Assembly: GCF_024355225.1 (NCBI RefSeq) | Contig: NZ_VCNH01000007.1 | Span: forward strand, 1-23,301 | Length of the DNA stretch: 23,301 nt | Direction of reading: 5' to 3' | From: Roseovarius sp. M141 | GTDB lineage: Bacteria > Pseudomonadota > Alphaproteobacteria > Rhodobacterales > Rhodobacteraceae | Part shown: positions 1-9,248 of the stretch, one piece after another | How positions within the stretch are numbered: the stretch's first letter is position 1 | How the letters are laid out: each line of letters begins with the position of its first letter | The notes under the pieces: generated by a model | Told to the model about the DNA's origin: nothing | Seen by the model: the letters and a program-made list of their open reading frames with translations, nothing else | Database searches by the model: none | Made by a program: the position numbers and the translations under genes

Positions 1-683
1 AATCGGATATGACGCCGCCTGCGGCTGAAACTCGACTACCACCGACACGGGCGAGATAATCATAGGGCTGAAGATCATAGTCGACCACTGCGTCCACATG
101 ACCAGCGGCCACCAGCGCGTGCGGATAGCAGTCATAGGGAAAAACGGCGGGTCACCCGCGGCACGTATCAAAGGTTCAAAGATCGTCGGGTAGTCGCGAT
201 AAATTTTTCGCCTTCATTTACATACAGGATCGCCCGGTCCAGAGCGGTCTGTGTCGAGGGATGAAATCGGTTGACCCTGCAGCGTTGCCCCTTGCCCTTT
301 CACACCTATGAAAGTTTCATGCAGAGCAGGCATCGCGATCACGCCCACCTGTGGCACGCCACCGTTCAAATAGGCCAGCAAAAAGCCGAACATGGGGTTA
401 CCCGACAGGAAGGACCGTGTACCATCGATTGGATCGATCACCCAAAGATGCTCACGGTCACCGCCTTCGATCCCGTGCTCTTCGCCAAAAATGCCGTTGT
501 CCGGGAAATGTTCGGCCAGATAGGCACGAATATCGGCCTCGATCCCTTTATCGGCCTGTGTCACCGGGCTTTCATCGGCCTTGAACTCAACGCCCAGTCG
601 ACCCCGAAAAAGCCACGGGCTGCTTCGCTTGCTATTTCGGCGATCTTCGCTGCATGAGCGGCATATTCATTATTTGTCAGCAT
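1..683 (-). pseudogene. Inositol-monophosphatase-family phosphatase (HisN-like), frameshifted and cut by window edge
   Basis: Mg-dependent phosphomonoesterase of the IMPase/HisN superfamily, cytoplasmic. Seen: the metal-binding Glu in a GEEHG motif, the signature VIDPIDGTRSF, and downstream a YDLQPYDYLA stretch followed by AGGVISD, the second metal-binding region. The last resembles the DLKPYDYLA pattern of alphaproteobacterial histidinol phosphatases. Start chosen at the ATG at 683 because an AAGGAG at about 693-698 is well spaced for it; the ATG at 689 is too close. At least three or four single-base frame changes are needed (about 608 and 231, and near 150 and 25), so the longest open stretch is only 116 codons. 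The 3' end lies beyond position 1. It is the last gene of the minus-strand transporter/sulfatase operon, consistent with removing phosphate from a product of the upstream hydrolase (inference). Substrate cannot be fixed by sequence. Confidence 0.8.
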
Positions 684-699
684 CGGCATCGGCTCCTTG

Positions 700-970
700 T
701 AATACGAGATTTGAATTCCAGTTTCCCAGCGATGCTTAGAATTATCTGGTAGGCTGCCGATTGGTCACAAAACCTGAACACGGCGCGTTTGTCACTTTGC
801 ATTTTGCCACCCAGCAGATGCACGCGATTGCCATTGATATTGACCAGTGTCTCCGCCACATTGATCGAACTCATTGCGACTGTCAGATGCGACTGGTACC
901 GTGGCGCGCGCAGAACCGCCCGACTGCTTCAGCACATGAAGCAAATCCAGTTCGCGTTGCGATTGGACAG
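700..970 (-). pseudogene. DeoR-family transcriptional regulator remnant
   Basis: Short minus-strand stretch between the sulfatase stop and the phosphatase start. Seen: an N-terminal piece reading RELDLLHVLKQSGGSA, like the first helix of DeoR winged-helix domains, then, after a jump, VAETLVNINGNRVHLLGGK, which matches the 'N-x-V-x-LLGG' stretch of the DeoR effector-binding domain. In an intact DeoR protein these are separated by well over 60 residues, so most of the DNA-binding wing and linker is missing and the C-terminal half is absent. DeoR regulators usually sense phosphorylated sugars or polyols, which would suit a phosphatase-containing operon (inference). No open frame covers the whole. 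Alternative: chance resemblance of a non-coding spacer. Confidence 0.45.
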
Positions 971-2550
971 TTATAACGATGTATCTTTGAGTGTTGTGCC
1001 ACTTGAGCTCGGACGGTTGCTCTGCAGGACAGTTCCGTCATCCGCCAGATACAGGTTAGTAAGAGCGGGATCAAAGTGCTCCATACGCCAACTTAACATC
1101 TTGCTTAGCGTATTCAATCATCAGGTCCCGATAGCAGGAATCCGACGAGCGATCTCGAAATTCGTTCGGATCATCCGCACGATCGAAAAAGAGCGGCGGT
1201 AAAGCAGTGAAGTGAACATACTTATACTGATTGCCACTAACAATGTTCGCCGTGCATTGATTGGATTTCAGTTCTAGTGGATTACTTTCCCTCATTCCCG
1301 TAGGGGCTCCTTAAGTCAAACTCCGCATGATACTCCTGCCGCCAATGTTGTGGTTCAAGGCCACGACAGAACGGTAACAGAGAGTGGCCGTCACATTGGT
1401 TTGGGGTTGCCGCTCCGATTGAATCAAGAATTGTCGGCATGATATCCACACTTTCAGTGAAGGACTCAATCACTGCTCCACGATGCTTGTCCGCCTTTTC
1501 CGACGGATCACGCATAATCAACGGGATGTGGAATGTTTGATCGAAATAACTATATTTCGCAAACATCCAGTGATCTCCAAGATGTTCACCAGATCTGATG
1601 TGAAAATAATCAGCGTGTCGTCGTAACAGCCCAGTTCTTTGAGATGATTTATCAAACGCCCAATTTGTGCATCCACCTCGGACATCATTCCAAAGTAGGT
1701 TGCCTTGATCTGACGCAGGTCTTCGTCGGAAATTGTCAGGTTGTCCTCAGAGTTCACCAAAACTAAAGCCCTTACCGCTTTGATTATACAAATAGTACGC
1801 CAGCCAAGGATGCTGCGCAGATTCCTTCTCTGGCGTCACCTGCCGGATAGGCATGGGCATTTCATCTGCGTCATACATCGCATTGAAGGGTTCCGGGGCG
1901 ATAAAAGGCGGGTGCGGTGAAAAGAACGACAAATGAGCAAACCAAGCAGACGATTGATTTTTCGTGGTATATTCTATCACCTTGTCGGTCAGATATGCGG
2001 AGTTACTATCCTCTGCTCTGAAACAGGCGGGGTGAAAAGTTTTTCCCTTTGCCGCAAGAACTTTCGGTCGCCTGTATAGGCTTGAAAATCTCGTCCGGAT
2101 CATCAGGGACCTCATACCCCTTTGCCTTCAACTCGTCCAACCATGGTTTCCAATCGCCCGTGAGGGCATACGTCGGGTCCATACCGGGCAGTACACCTTC
2201 ATATCCACCCGGTACAGTTTTCCCATCCCCGAACTTTCGGGGATCTAAACTTGTGTCTGTATAGCCAAAAAGCATCGGCTCATATCCGTATTTGCGGGCC
2301 TCCAATGCCACATTGGTGTGTCTGGAATCCATAGGCGTACCGTTCAACACCGAACGGTGGTTTTGCATATACATCCCGGTATAAAGACACGCGCGTGACG
2401 GCCCGCAAGGCGTAGCCTGTGCGAAGTGCCGCTTGAACGTGATACCGTCTGCCGCAAGGGCATCCAGATTTGGCGTCTTGACCTGGGGTGATCCAGACAT
2501 GACAGGCATTCACCGCGCCATTGATCGGCAGTAATAAACAGTACATTCAT
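971..2550 (-). pseudogene. Phosphonate monoester hydrolase / arylsulfatase-type enzyme, multiply frameshifted
   Basis: Alkaline-phosphatase-superfamily hydrolase of the sulfatase/PMH branch, which cleaves sulfate, phosphate-diester or phosphonate-monoester bonds using a formylglycine made from Cys. Seen in order: N-terminal FITADQWRGE (metal-binding Asp), CGPSRAC (formylglycine motif C-x-P-S-R), LEARKYGYEPMLFGYTDTS, FSPHPPFIAPEPF, DDTLIIFTSD then HGEHLGDHW after one frame change (metal site), FTESVDIMPTILD, and YKYVHFTALPPLFFD near the C-terminus. The order and wording follow Rhizobium-type phosphonate monoester hydrolase closely. Start ATG at 2550, 26 bases after the potC stop; TAA at 971-973 gives about 525 residues, the family's usual size. 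At least five single-base frame changes (about 2485, 2030, 1755, 1590, 1290, 1105). No secretion signal, so cytoplasmic. Confidence is high for family, low for substrate. Confidence 0.85.
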
Positions 2551-2576
2551 AAAGGAAACATTCCCATTTCTTGCTA

Positions 2577-3405
2577 TTACACTTCGATTGCAGCTGCCTT
2601 GCGCCGTTCGCGTTCACGAAAGAGAACATAGGTGGTCGCAAAAAATGACGGTCAGTACGACGAAGATGATCCCGATCACGTTGATCGTCGGGCTCAAGCC
2701 GAAGCGCATGCGCGAGCCGATTTCGGTGACCAGCGTATGCTCCCCGCCGATGGAAAAGATCGTGGTGTTGTAGTTCTCAAACGACTGCAGAAAGGCGATC
2801 ACAGAGGCAGTGGCGATTGTCGGCTTGAGGAATGGGATGGTGATGCGTCGGAATGCTTGGGCATGGGTCGCGCCGAGGTCCAGCGCCGCTTCCTCAAGAC
2901 TGATGTCTTGACGTTGCAGGCGCGCCATGAACATCAGCATCGCAAAGGACGAGATGAACGTTGATTGTGCAAGGATCGCGGTAAAGAACCCGCCGCCGAC
3001 CCCGAGGTCGCGCCAGAAGATCGTCGTGGAAATACCGACGATAATGCCCGGCGTCAGGATGGGCGACACCATGATCGTATAGAGAAGACCAGTGACCCGC
3101 GACTGCAGCCGCGTGATCAGCAGCGCGCCCGCGAGGCCCTGGAGCATGGCGATGACGATGACGCAGGCGGCGATGAACAGCGAATTGGCCAGCCCCGTCC
3201 ACATTCGCGTATCCTGCATCAGTGCGCCAAACCACTTCAGCGTGAAGCCGCGCCAGACGGTGACCGAGGGCTGCGGATAGTCGTTGAAGCCGGCAACCAT
3301 CATGATAATGAGCGGAAAGAACATGTAGAGAAAAAACACACCCATATAGACGTTCAGAACCAGCTTGCTGGTGCGACCGATATCCACTTTGGTTTGACCA
3401 CTCAT
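2577..3405 (-). CDS. potC: ABC transporter permease, PotC type (tail frameshifted)
   Basis: Second inner-membrane permease of a polyamine-type ABC importer. Seen: an N-terminal membrane segment (about residues 17-39), further hydrophobic segments, and the EAA loop EEAALDLGATHAQAFRRITI at about 171-190 followed by PFLKP, which docks on the ATPase. The ATG at 3405 overlaps the potB stop as ATGA. As written the frame breaks in an A-run at 2640-2645 (T-run in the coding sense) and ends early at about 2614. Removing one base restores a TTYVLFRERERR tail ending in TAA at 2577-2579, 275 residues, normal for PotC. The broken tail affects only the end of the last membrane segment. The sulfatase starts 26 bases downstream, so the genes are probably co-transcribed. 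Substrate could be a polyamine or another cationic or amino compound. Confidence 0.88.
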
Positions 3406-4452
3406 TTCGCGATATCCTGTAGACGTACTTTCAGAACCTTCATCATCAGGAAGATGAAAACGACGCAGACCACCAGCAGCGTCACGGCATAGGCGGTGCC
3501 GACGTTCCAGTTGTTGGACTCGAAGAACTTGTTGTAGATCAGCTGCGTGGAACCATGGCTCGGCGGTGCCGCGCGTCATGATGTAGGGCACCGCGTAGGA
3601 GCCCACCGACAACATGAAGGTCATGATGCAACCCACCGCCACACCAGGGCGCGCATGCGGGAAGACAACGCGGCTATGCACGCTCCAGACGCCCGCGCCC
3701 AGATCCTTGGCCGCCTCGATCTGGTTGCTATCGAGCGTCTCCATCGTGCTGTAGATCGGAAACACCATGAACAAGATGTAGGCATAGACCATGGCAATGA
3801 AGACGCCCGATCCGCTTTCGAGAAACGGCACCGGGTCGAGCCCGAACAGCCCCAGAAGCGCGTTGGCGGAGCCGTTGTAGTTGAGGATCATCTGCCAGGC
3901 GAAGATGCGCAGCAACTCGTTGATCGCGTAGGGGATCGTCAGCGCTAGCAGGATCATCGCCGCTTGGCCAGGCGTCGACAGTTTCGCCACGGTGTAGGCG
4001 ATTGGATAACAGACAATGAAACCGATCACCGTGACTCCGAGCGACGCCAGCACCGTCTTGATGAAGATCGACAGATGCGCTGAGCCCATCAGGCGGTAAT
4101 TCTCGAGCGTGTAGACCTTGCGCGGTTTCGTTTCGACCGCCTCCAATTCGGCGATCTCGTCGTTCAGCGCCGCGATCTCGTCGTCGAACTCCGCCAGTTT
4201 TTCATCGCGCTCGGACGATTGGGACTCTTCTTCGACGTCCATCTTATCGAAGGTCAGAAGGTCGATCCTGTTGTAGAGACGGTCGATCTTGACTGACAGT
4301 TCCGCCCCGCCCTCGGGCCGCTCCATGGTCCAGAGCGAGCGCTCCATCATGATCAGCTGTGGGCCGGCGATCATGCCGATGATCCAGGTTCCGACCAGGA
4401 GCAGGATCAAGGCCGTCAACGGCCCACCGAACGCGCGCAGCAGGTTAGTCAT
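3402..4452 (-). CDS. potB: ABC transporter permease, PotB type, with one frameshift
   Basis: First inner-membrane permease of the importer. Seen: membrane segment at about residues 12-30, then an unusually long hydrophilic loop (about 50-115) with an acidic, Glu/Asp/Leu-rich, coiled-coil-like stretch at about 80-105, then several membrane segments and the EAA loop at about 246-270. An extra G·C pair at about 3551 shifts the frame after residue 301. As a result the reading runs into potC and gives a false 612-codon fusion. Deleting that base restores FTQLIYNKFFESNNWNVG, typical of PotB, and a stop overlapping the potC ATG (ATGA), total 349 residues. The start at 4452 overlaps the end of potA by 8 bases, a sign of translational coupling. 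Confidence 0.86.
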
Positions 4453-5533
4453 CGCTCAGCGTCCCTTCTGCCATGACGACCGCGGCTTCAGGCGCGAAGT
4501 GTATGGTCAGGGTCTCGTCCGGCGCATAATCGGTGGTCCGTACGTTGGTTTGATGGATCGAAAATTCCACGCCCTCGCATGTGACGTGCAGGTTGGAGAA
4601 CGGCCCTTCCAGATCGCGGCGCAGGAAGCGGGCGCTCATGGCGTTCTGCTGCTGCGCGCCGTTCTGCGCTATCTCAACACGCTCGGGGCGCACGAACAGC
4701 ATGGCGCGGTCTCCAGTAGTGAGGCTGTGCGGATTGGCCGCGCGGAACCGGCCCTGGGCCGCATCCAGTAGCGCCATGTCGCCCTCCGTTCCCGCGATTT
4801 TCCCGCGCAGGATGTTGTTCTCACCCACAAAGCTGGCGACGAAGGGATTGGCCGGATCGCTGTAGACATGATCGGCGGTGCCAACCTGCTCAATCCGGCC
4901 CTCCTTCATCACGGCGATGCGGTCGGACATGGTCAGCGCTTCACCTTGGTCGTGGGTGATATAGACGAAGGTAATGCCGGTCGCCTTTTGGAGCTGTTTG
5001 AGCTCGGCGCGCATGTGTTGGCGCAGCTTCAGGTCGAGCGCCGAGAGCGGCTCATCCAACAGCAGAACCGCCGGCTCGACCGCGAGGGCACGCGCGATGG
5101 CAACGCGCTGGCGCTGCCCACCCGAGAGCTGGCCTGGCGTTTTCTCGCTCTGCTCTGACAGGGCGACGGTTTGCAGCAATTCCAGCGCGCGTGCCTTGCG
5201 CTTACCTTTGGCCCAGCCGCGCATTTCCAGCCCGAAAGCGACGTTCTCCCAGACCGTCATCAGCGGAAACAGTGCCAGGTTCTGAAAGATCAGCGATGTC
5301 GGCCTTGCACTTGGTCCGATACCGTTCATCACCTCGCCCCCGATCATCACATCACCGGTGCTTTGCTGCAAAAAGCCCGAGAGCATCCGAAGCAGCGTCG
5401 TCTTGCCACAGCCCGAGGGGCCGAGGATCGAAAAGAACTCGCCGGCCTCGATTTTTAGGTCGAGCGGATGGACCGCGGTGAAAGCTCCAAACGTCACCGA
5501 CGCCTTTTCCAGGATGATATCCTTGCCGCGCAT
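4445..5533 (-). CDS. potA: ABC transporter ATP-binding protein, PotA type
   Basis: Intact 362-residue ATPase that energises the PotB/PotC permeases. Seen: Walker A GPSGCGKTT (38-46), Q-loop Gln 84 in FQNLALFP, signature LSGGQRQR (136-143), Walker B VLLLDEPLSALD (156-167), switch His 194 in ITHDQ. The C-terminal third (about 240-362) reads as the TOBE-type regulatory domain of polyamine/iron-type importers. One of the few genes here with no frame change. It lies 73 bases after potD, with a stem-loop in the gap, and overlaps potB by 8 bases. PotA-type ATPases also serve importers for putrescine, spermidine, 2-aminoethylphosphonate and iron, so the name indicates family rather than proven substrate. 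Confidence 0.95.
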   Translation of the reverse strand: MRGKDIILEKASVTFGAFTAVHPLDLKIEAGEFFSILGPSGCGKTTLLRMLSGFLQQSTGDVMIGGEVMNGIGPSARPTSLIFQNLALFPLMTVWENVAFGLEMRGWAKGKRKARALELLQTVALSEQSEKTPGQLSGGQRQRVAIARALAVEPAVLLLDEPLSALDLKLRQHMRAELKQLQKATGITFVYITHDQGEALTMSDRIAVMKEGRIEQVGTADHVYSDPANPFVASFVGENNILRGKIAGTEGDMALLDAAQGRFRAANPHSLTTGDRAMLFVRPERVEIAQNGAQQQNAMSARFLRRDLEGPFSNLHVTCEGVEFSIHQTNVRTTDYAPDETLTIHFAPEAAVVMAEGTLSDD

Positions 5534-5562
5534 ATGAAAAAAGTCCTTTCGGAGAATGGAAA

Positions 5563-5590
5563 GGGCACGGGCAATGATCTGTCCGCGCCC
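5563..5590 (-). promoter_or_regulatory. Intercistronic stem-loop between potD and potA
   Basis: GGGCACGG at 5563-5570 pairs with CCGCGCCC at 5583-5590 (8 pairs, one G·U in the minus-strand RNA) around a 12-base loop. There is no T-run behind it, so it is not a clear terminator. Such hairpins after the binding-protein gene commonly stabilise the upstream message so that more binding protein than ATPase/permease is made (inference). Confidence 0.45.
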
Positions 5591-5606
5591 GCCCTTGCAT
5601 GAGGGA

Positions 5607-6734
5607 TTATGCGTTGGTCAGCTTTTCTACGTATTCCTGGCGTACTTCCGAGAACCACGGGGTGAAGACCGGCCACCACCACAGGTTATCGATCGCACCC
5701 TCCGGATAGGCGAAGTCGAAGGCTTCGCGGTTGGCCTCCGACAGGTATTTGGTCGCCCCCGCCGCGGCGGTATTGTAGCCGGTATTGTTGGCATGCATCG
5801 CGCCGATTTCGGGCGACAGTAGAAAGTTGATGAATTCATACGCGCCGTCGACGTTCTCGGCCCCCGACGGAATCCCGACGGTGTCCATCCATCCAAGCCC
5901 GCCTTCCTTGGGTACTGCATAGCGCCACTTGGGATCGACATCGATATGAAGCCGGATGCCAGTGGTGTCCCAAGTCTGGCCGATCGTGCAACCCGCGTCA
6001 GTGAAGACGCCAGTCGCCTCGGTCGCGTTGTTCCAATAGGCGCCGATGTTTTTCTTGTGCTTGGCGGCAAAGTCCACGCAGGCGTCAAAGATGCGGCGCG
6101 TGTCAGCCTCGGACTTGTAGAGGTCCATGCCACGATCCGACGGCAGTTCGCCTGTAGCATCGAGGTAGAGCGCAATGGCGATCAACACCGATTTTTGCCT
6201 TACGGCTACTTGGCCATCCAGCCCGTCTTTCCACAGGTCACCGTAAGAGACCTGTCCTGGCTCAAAGTCATGAACCGAGCTGTCGTAGGTGATGCCCTCG
6301 GTGCCCCAGTTGAAGGGGACAAGATAACGCTTGCCGCGATGCGACGCCCCGAGCCGCAGCGAATTGCGCCAGAGCGCCGTCTGGACCTGATCGGTGTCGA
6401 TCCGGCTCTCGTCGATCTCCTGAAGCAGATTGCCGTCATCATAATCCGGGCGGTTATCAACCGACGGGAAGATCAAGTCGAACCCTTCGCCTCCGGCGGC
6501 GCGCAGCTTGCTGTTGGCCTCCTCGTTAGAGCCATAGGTCGAAAGATTGACTGTTGTGCCGGTTTTCTTCTCGAAAGCCTCGATCATGTTGGGCTGGATA
6601 TAGCCGCCCCACGAAAACACCTTGATCTCGCCAGACGATGCAAACGCTTGACGCGCCAAGAACGGGGTCGCCAATCCGCTAGCCAAAGCTCCCTTCAATA
6701 GTGTACGCCGACCAATCGTATTTTCCGTCGCCAT
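5607..6734 (-). CDS. potD: Periplasmic substrate-binding protein, PotD type, Tat-exported
   Basis: Extracellular solute-binding protein that captures the ligand for the PotABC transporter. The frame stays open upstream to 7040, but the real start is the ATG at 6734: a strong AAGGAGG lies at 6741-6747 and the protein then begins with an export signal. Seen: a twin-arginine motif GRRTLLKG (residues 8-15), a hydrophobic stretch and an AFA cleavage site near 32, then mature residues starting IKVFSWGGYIQPNMIEAFEK, typical of PotD/PotF-type proteins. 375 residues, intact, family-normal length. A Tat rather than Sec signal implies the protein folds before export. First gene of the minus-strand operon and divergent from the MocR regulator, the usual arrangement for a regulated uptake system. 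Ligand unknown; the PotD name reflects fold only. Confidence 0.92.
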   Translation of the reverse strand: MATENTIGRRTLLKGALASGLATPFLARQAFASSGEIKVFSWGGYIQPNMIEAFEKKTGTTVNLSTYGSNEEANSKLRAAGGEGFDLIFPSVDNRPDYDDGNLLQEIDESRIDTDQVQTALWRNSLRLGASHRGKRYLVPFNWGTEGITYDSSVHDFEPGQVSYGDLWKDGLDGQVAVRQKSVLIAIALYLDATGELPSDRGMDLYKSEADTRRIFDACVDFAAKHKKNIGAYWNNATEATGVFTDAGCTIGQTWDTTGIRLHIDVDPKWRYAVPKEGGLGWMDTVGIPSGAENVDGAYEFINFLLSPEIGAMHANNTGYNTAAAGATKYLSEANREAFDFAYPEGAIDNLWWWPVFTPWFSEVRQEYVEKLTNA

Positions 6735-6779
6735 GATGCTCCTCCTTATGTGTGTTGATGGCTGCAAGACATGCTTTTC

Positions 6780-6857
6780 TTGACATGCAGCTTGCGTCAA
6801 ACTGGTTAAACCGTTGCTATCCAGTTTACGCTTTCTAACCATACCACTTTCAGGTAT
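6780..6857. promoter_or_regulatory. Divergent potD/mocR control region with two inverted repeats
   Basis: The 152-base gap between the potD and mocR starts holds two dyads: AAACTGG (6799-6805) with CCAGTTT (6821-6827), and ATACC (6841-6845) with GGTAT (6853-6857). A GGTTAAACC palindrome lies at 6804-6812. A TTGACA at 6780-6785 could be a -35 box for mocR, but no good -10 follows. The ATACCA form resembles the repeat reported for the MocR-family regulator GabR. Likely operator for the divergent MocR protein (inference). Confidence 0.5.
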
Positions 6858-6886
6858 AGGTAGCGTGGCACGTTTGGAGGTTTCCG

Positions 6887-8384
6887 ATGTCCAGGTTAGA
6901 AAAAGGCGTAGCGTTACCGCTTCTAAAAGTCGAAAATTCCGCTTCAACGCCGATCTACCGGCAAATTGAAGATCAGATTCGCACAGCGGTATTGGCAGGT
7001 ACTTTGAAGCCAAATATGCAGCTTCCTTCGTCTCGGGCACTGGCGCGCGAGCTTAAAGTTTCGCGTCCGACGATCATCCAAGCCTATGAATACCTAACGT
7101 TTGAAGGGTTTCTCGAATCTCGCCATGGTGCCGGGACATTTGTTCCAAAAATGCTGCCCGATCACCTGCCAGAACCAACCGTACAGTACCCTGACGCCCG
7201 TTCCAGCAAGGTGTCCGCTCCAAAGCCGCTGTCAGACGTTGGGGCGCAGTTTGCTAAGTTAACATCTCACTCTTACCGCACTCAATATTCTGCATTTCTT
7301 CCAAACGTTCCAGCCTATGATCTGTTTCCGTTTGAGCAATGGCAGAAACTCCGGAATAGGTGCATTAAGCAGTCTAAACCAAACATGCTTGGGTATGAAG
7401 ATTCGGCGGGTAGTCTGGCCCTGCGCACCAGTATAACTCAGTATTTGGCCGTCCACCGCGGAGACGTTTGTGACCCCGACCAAATTCTGATTGTGCCAGG
7501 GGCCACATTTGCGTTGCATCTGGCAGTGACCTTGCTCAGCAACCCGGGTGACAAGGTTTGGCTCGAAGATCCCGGGCCAGACGGTGTGCGTCTGACTTTG
7601 AAGGCACTTAACCGTACCATTTCCAATCTTGATGTTGAGCCAGACGGAATGGATGTGGGTACCGGGATCAGAGACCACAACGATGCACGCCTCGCAATCA
7701 CTATGCCCTCGCGCCATCACCCCTTGGGTGTCACGTTAAGCCTTGCGAAGCGGCTAAGCATGCTCAGATGGGCGCAACAGAACGGTGCCTGGATTATCGA
7801 AGACGATTATGACAGCGAGTTCCGCTACAATGGTCGCCCCCCTTGCCGCGATGCGCAGTATCGATTCCACCAACAGCGTTATTTACATCGGTACTTTCAG
7901 TAAATCCATGTTTCCGTCGATGCGCATCGGTTATTTTGTGTTGCCGGAATCACTTGTTGGCACCTTCCGGTCTGCCATCGCATCATTCGCCCGTAGTACT
8001 TCAGTATTAGATCAGGAAACGTTGGCCCATTTTATTGATGAAGGGTATTTCTCTGCGCATATCAGACAGATGCAAAATGTCTACGGCGCCCGTCGGAAAC
8101 TATTCACCGAGAGGGCCGCCCAAATACTGCCCGGCCTGCTGGATATGGAAATTCCTGACAGCGGCATGAACGCAATCGGCTGGTTACCTCCGGGTACGGA
8201 TGACGCAGAAATATCCGAACGGGGGCGTGAGGCTGGTGTTACTTCGTTTCCCATTTCCCTTTTCCGAGAACGTTCGTCAAGCCGAAGCGGTTTGCTTCTG
8301 GGGTTTGCCAGCGTGAAAGAAGCCGAGCTCGACGAAAACTTACTCATCCTCGCCCGCGTTTTGGAGCAATCCGGACTCGGATAA
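6887..8384 (+). pseudogene. MocR/GabR-type regulator (GntR helix-turn-helix plus aminotransferase domain), one frameshift
   Basis: Transcription factor with a winged-helix DNA-binding head and a class I aminotransferase-like, PLP-binding sensor. Seen: the head at about residues 20-90 (PIYRQIEDQIRTAVLAGTL, PSSRALARELKVSRPT, LESRHGAGTFV), then the aminotransferase fold with GYEDSAGSLALRTSI, EDDYDSEFRYNGRP and, in the shifted frame, the PLP-lysine context YIGTFSKSMFPSMRIGY. The frame breaks in a C-run at 7837-7842, adding or losing one base; repair gives about 498 residues, usual for the family. Start ATG at 6887 has GGAGG six bases upstream. It is divergent from the pot operon, which it probably controls. 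MocR proteins typically sense amino compounds that react with PLP (GABA, taurine, ectoine derivatives), suggesting an amino-containing inducer. Confidence 0.88.
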
Positions 8385-8476
8385 ATGATACGAATTACAG
8401 TTCCAGATGACTAGACGTAGTGTTCCCCACCTGACAGACGATTCCCATTCTTTTTTTAGCGTGCCATAGTATCGGC

Positions 8477-9212
8477 ATGAGACGAGATGACATCTGCTTG
8501 TATCTGAGCCCCGCCGACCGCGCCCAGCTTCAAGCCGTGATTGCCTGCCGAAACACTGCCCGCAAGCTGGTCTGGCGTGCCGAGATCGTGCTGGCGACGG
8601 CAGACGACTGCGGGGCCAACGAGATCATGCGACGCGCGAACACGTCGAAGCCCACCGTTTGGCGCTGGCAGGCGCGTTACCTTGACGAAGGCGTGGACGG
8701 CCTCAGGCGAGACAAGACCCGCCCCTCAGGGGTCCCCCCCCGCTGCCACGGGCAACGCGTATCAATGTGATTGCCAAGACGGTGCAGGAGACACCACCGA
8801 ATGCCACCCATTGGAGCCGCGCGTTGATGGCCGAGGCCGTGGGCATTTCGCCTTCAAGCGTGGGGCGCATCTGGGCGGAAGCAGGGCTGAAGCCGCACCT
8901 GACGCATGGGTTCAAGGTTTCGAACGACCCGATGTTCGAGGAGAAGGTCACCGATATCGTCGGGCTTTTACCTTGATCCGCCCGAGCGGGCCGTCGTGCT
9001 TTGCGTTGATGAGAAGTAGCAGATCCAGGCGCTCGACAGGACCCAGCCGGGACTGCCGCTCAAGAAGGGTCGTGCGGCCACGATGACGCATGATTACAAG
9101 CGCCACGGGACAACCACGCTGTTCGCGGCACTCGACGTAAAGTCGGGCATGGTCATCGGCGAATGCCTGCCGCGCCACCGGGCCAAAAGAGTTCTTGCGC
9201 TTCTTGGGGAGT
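8477..9212 (+). pseudogene. IS630-family transposase, disrupted and truncated
   Basis: DDE transposase remnant. Seen: N-terminal helix-turn-helix region (MRRDDICLYLSPADRAQL, then TSKPTVWRWQARYLDEGVDGL), a second HTH (SPSSVGRIWAEAGLKPH), and the catalytic region VVLCVDEK...[11 protein letters not shown]...[12 protein letters not shown]. Damage: a C-run of eight at 8734-8741 shifts the frame, an extra T at 8966-8969 shifts it again, and an in-frame TAG at 9017-9019 follows DEK. A further base at about 9187 shifts the frame just before the end. The expected third catalytic acidic residue and the C-terminus are missing. The copy stops making sense at about 9212, roughly 40 bases before the small inverted-repeat element. 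No terminal repeats were identified. Clearly inactive as written. Confidence 0.85.
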
Positions 9213-9248
9213 GTCATGAACTCTGCAGGCTTGACGAGCGGTGCCCTA

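Noticed and set aside
3540..3560. Programmed ribosomal frameshift in potB or in the IS genes
   Set aside because: No slippery heptamer with a downstream structure was seen, and the shifts occur in too many unrelated genes to be programmed.
2614..4452. A single 612-residue fused permease
   Set aside because: The fusion arises from one extra base near 3551; without it PotB ends normally and overlaps the PotC start by ATGA, so these are two genes.
5607..7040. A 477-residue binding protein with a long N-terminal extension
   Set aside because: The extension has no export signal, overlaps the divergent mocR start, and a perfect ribosome-binding site and Tat signal mark the start at 6734.
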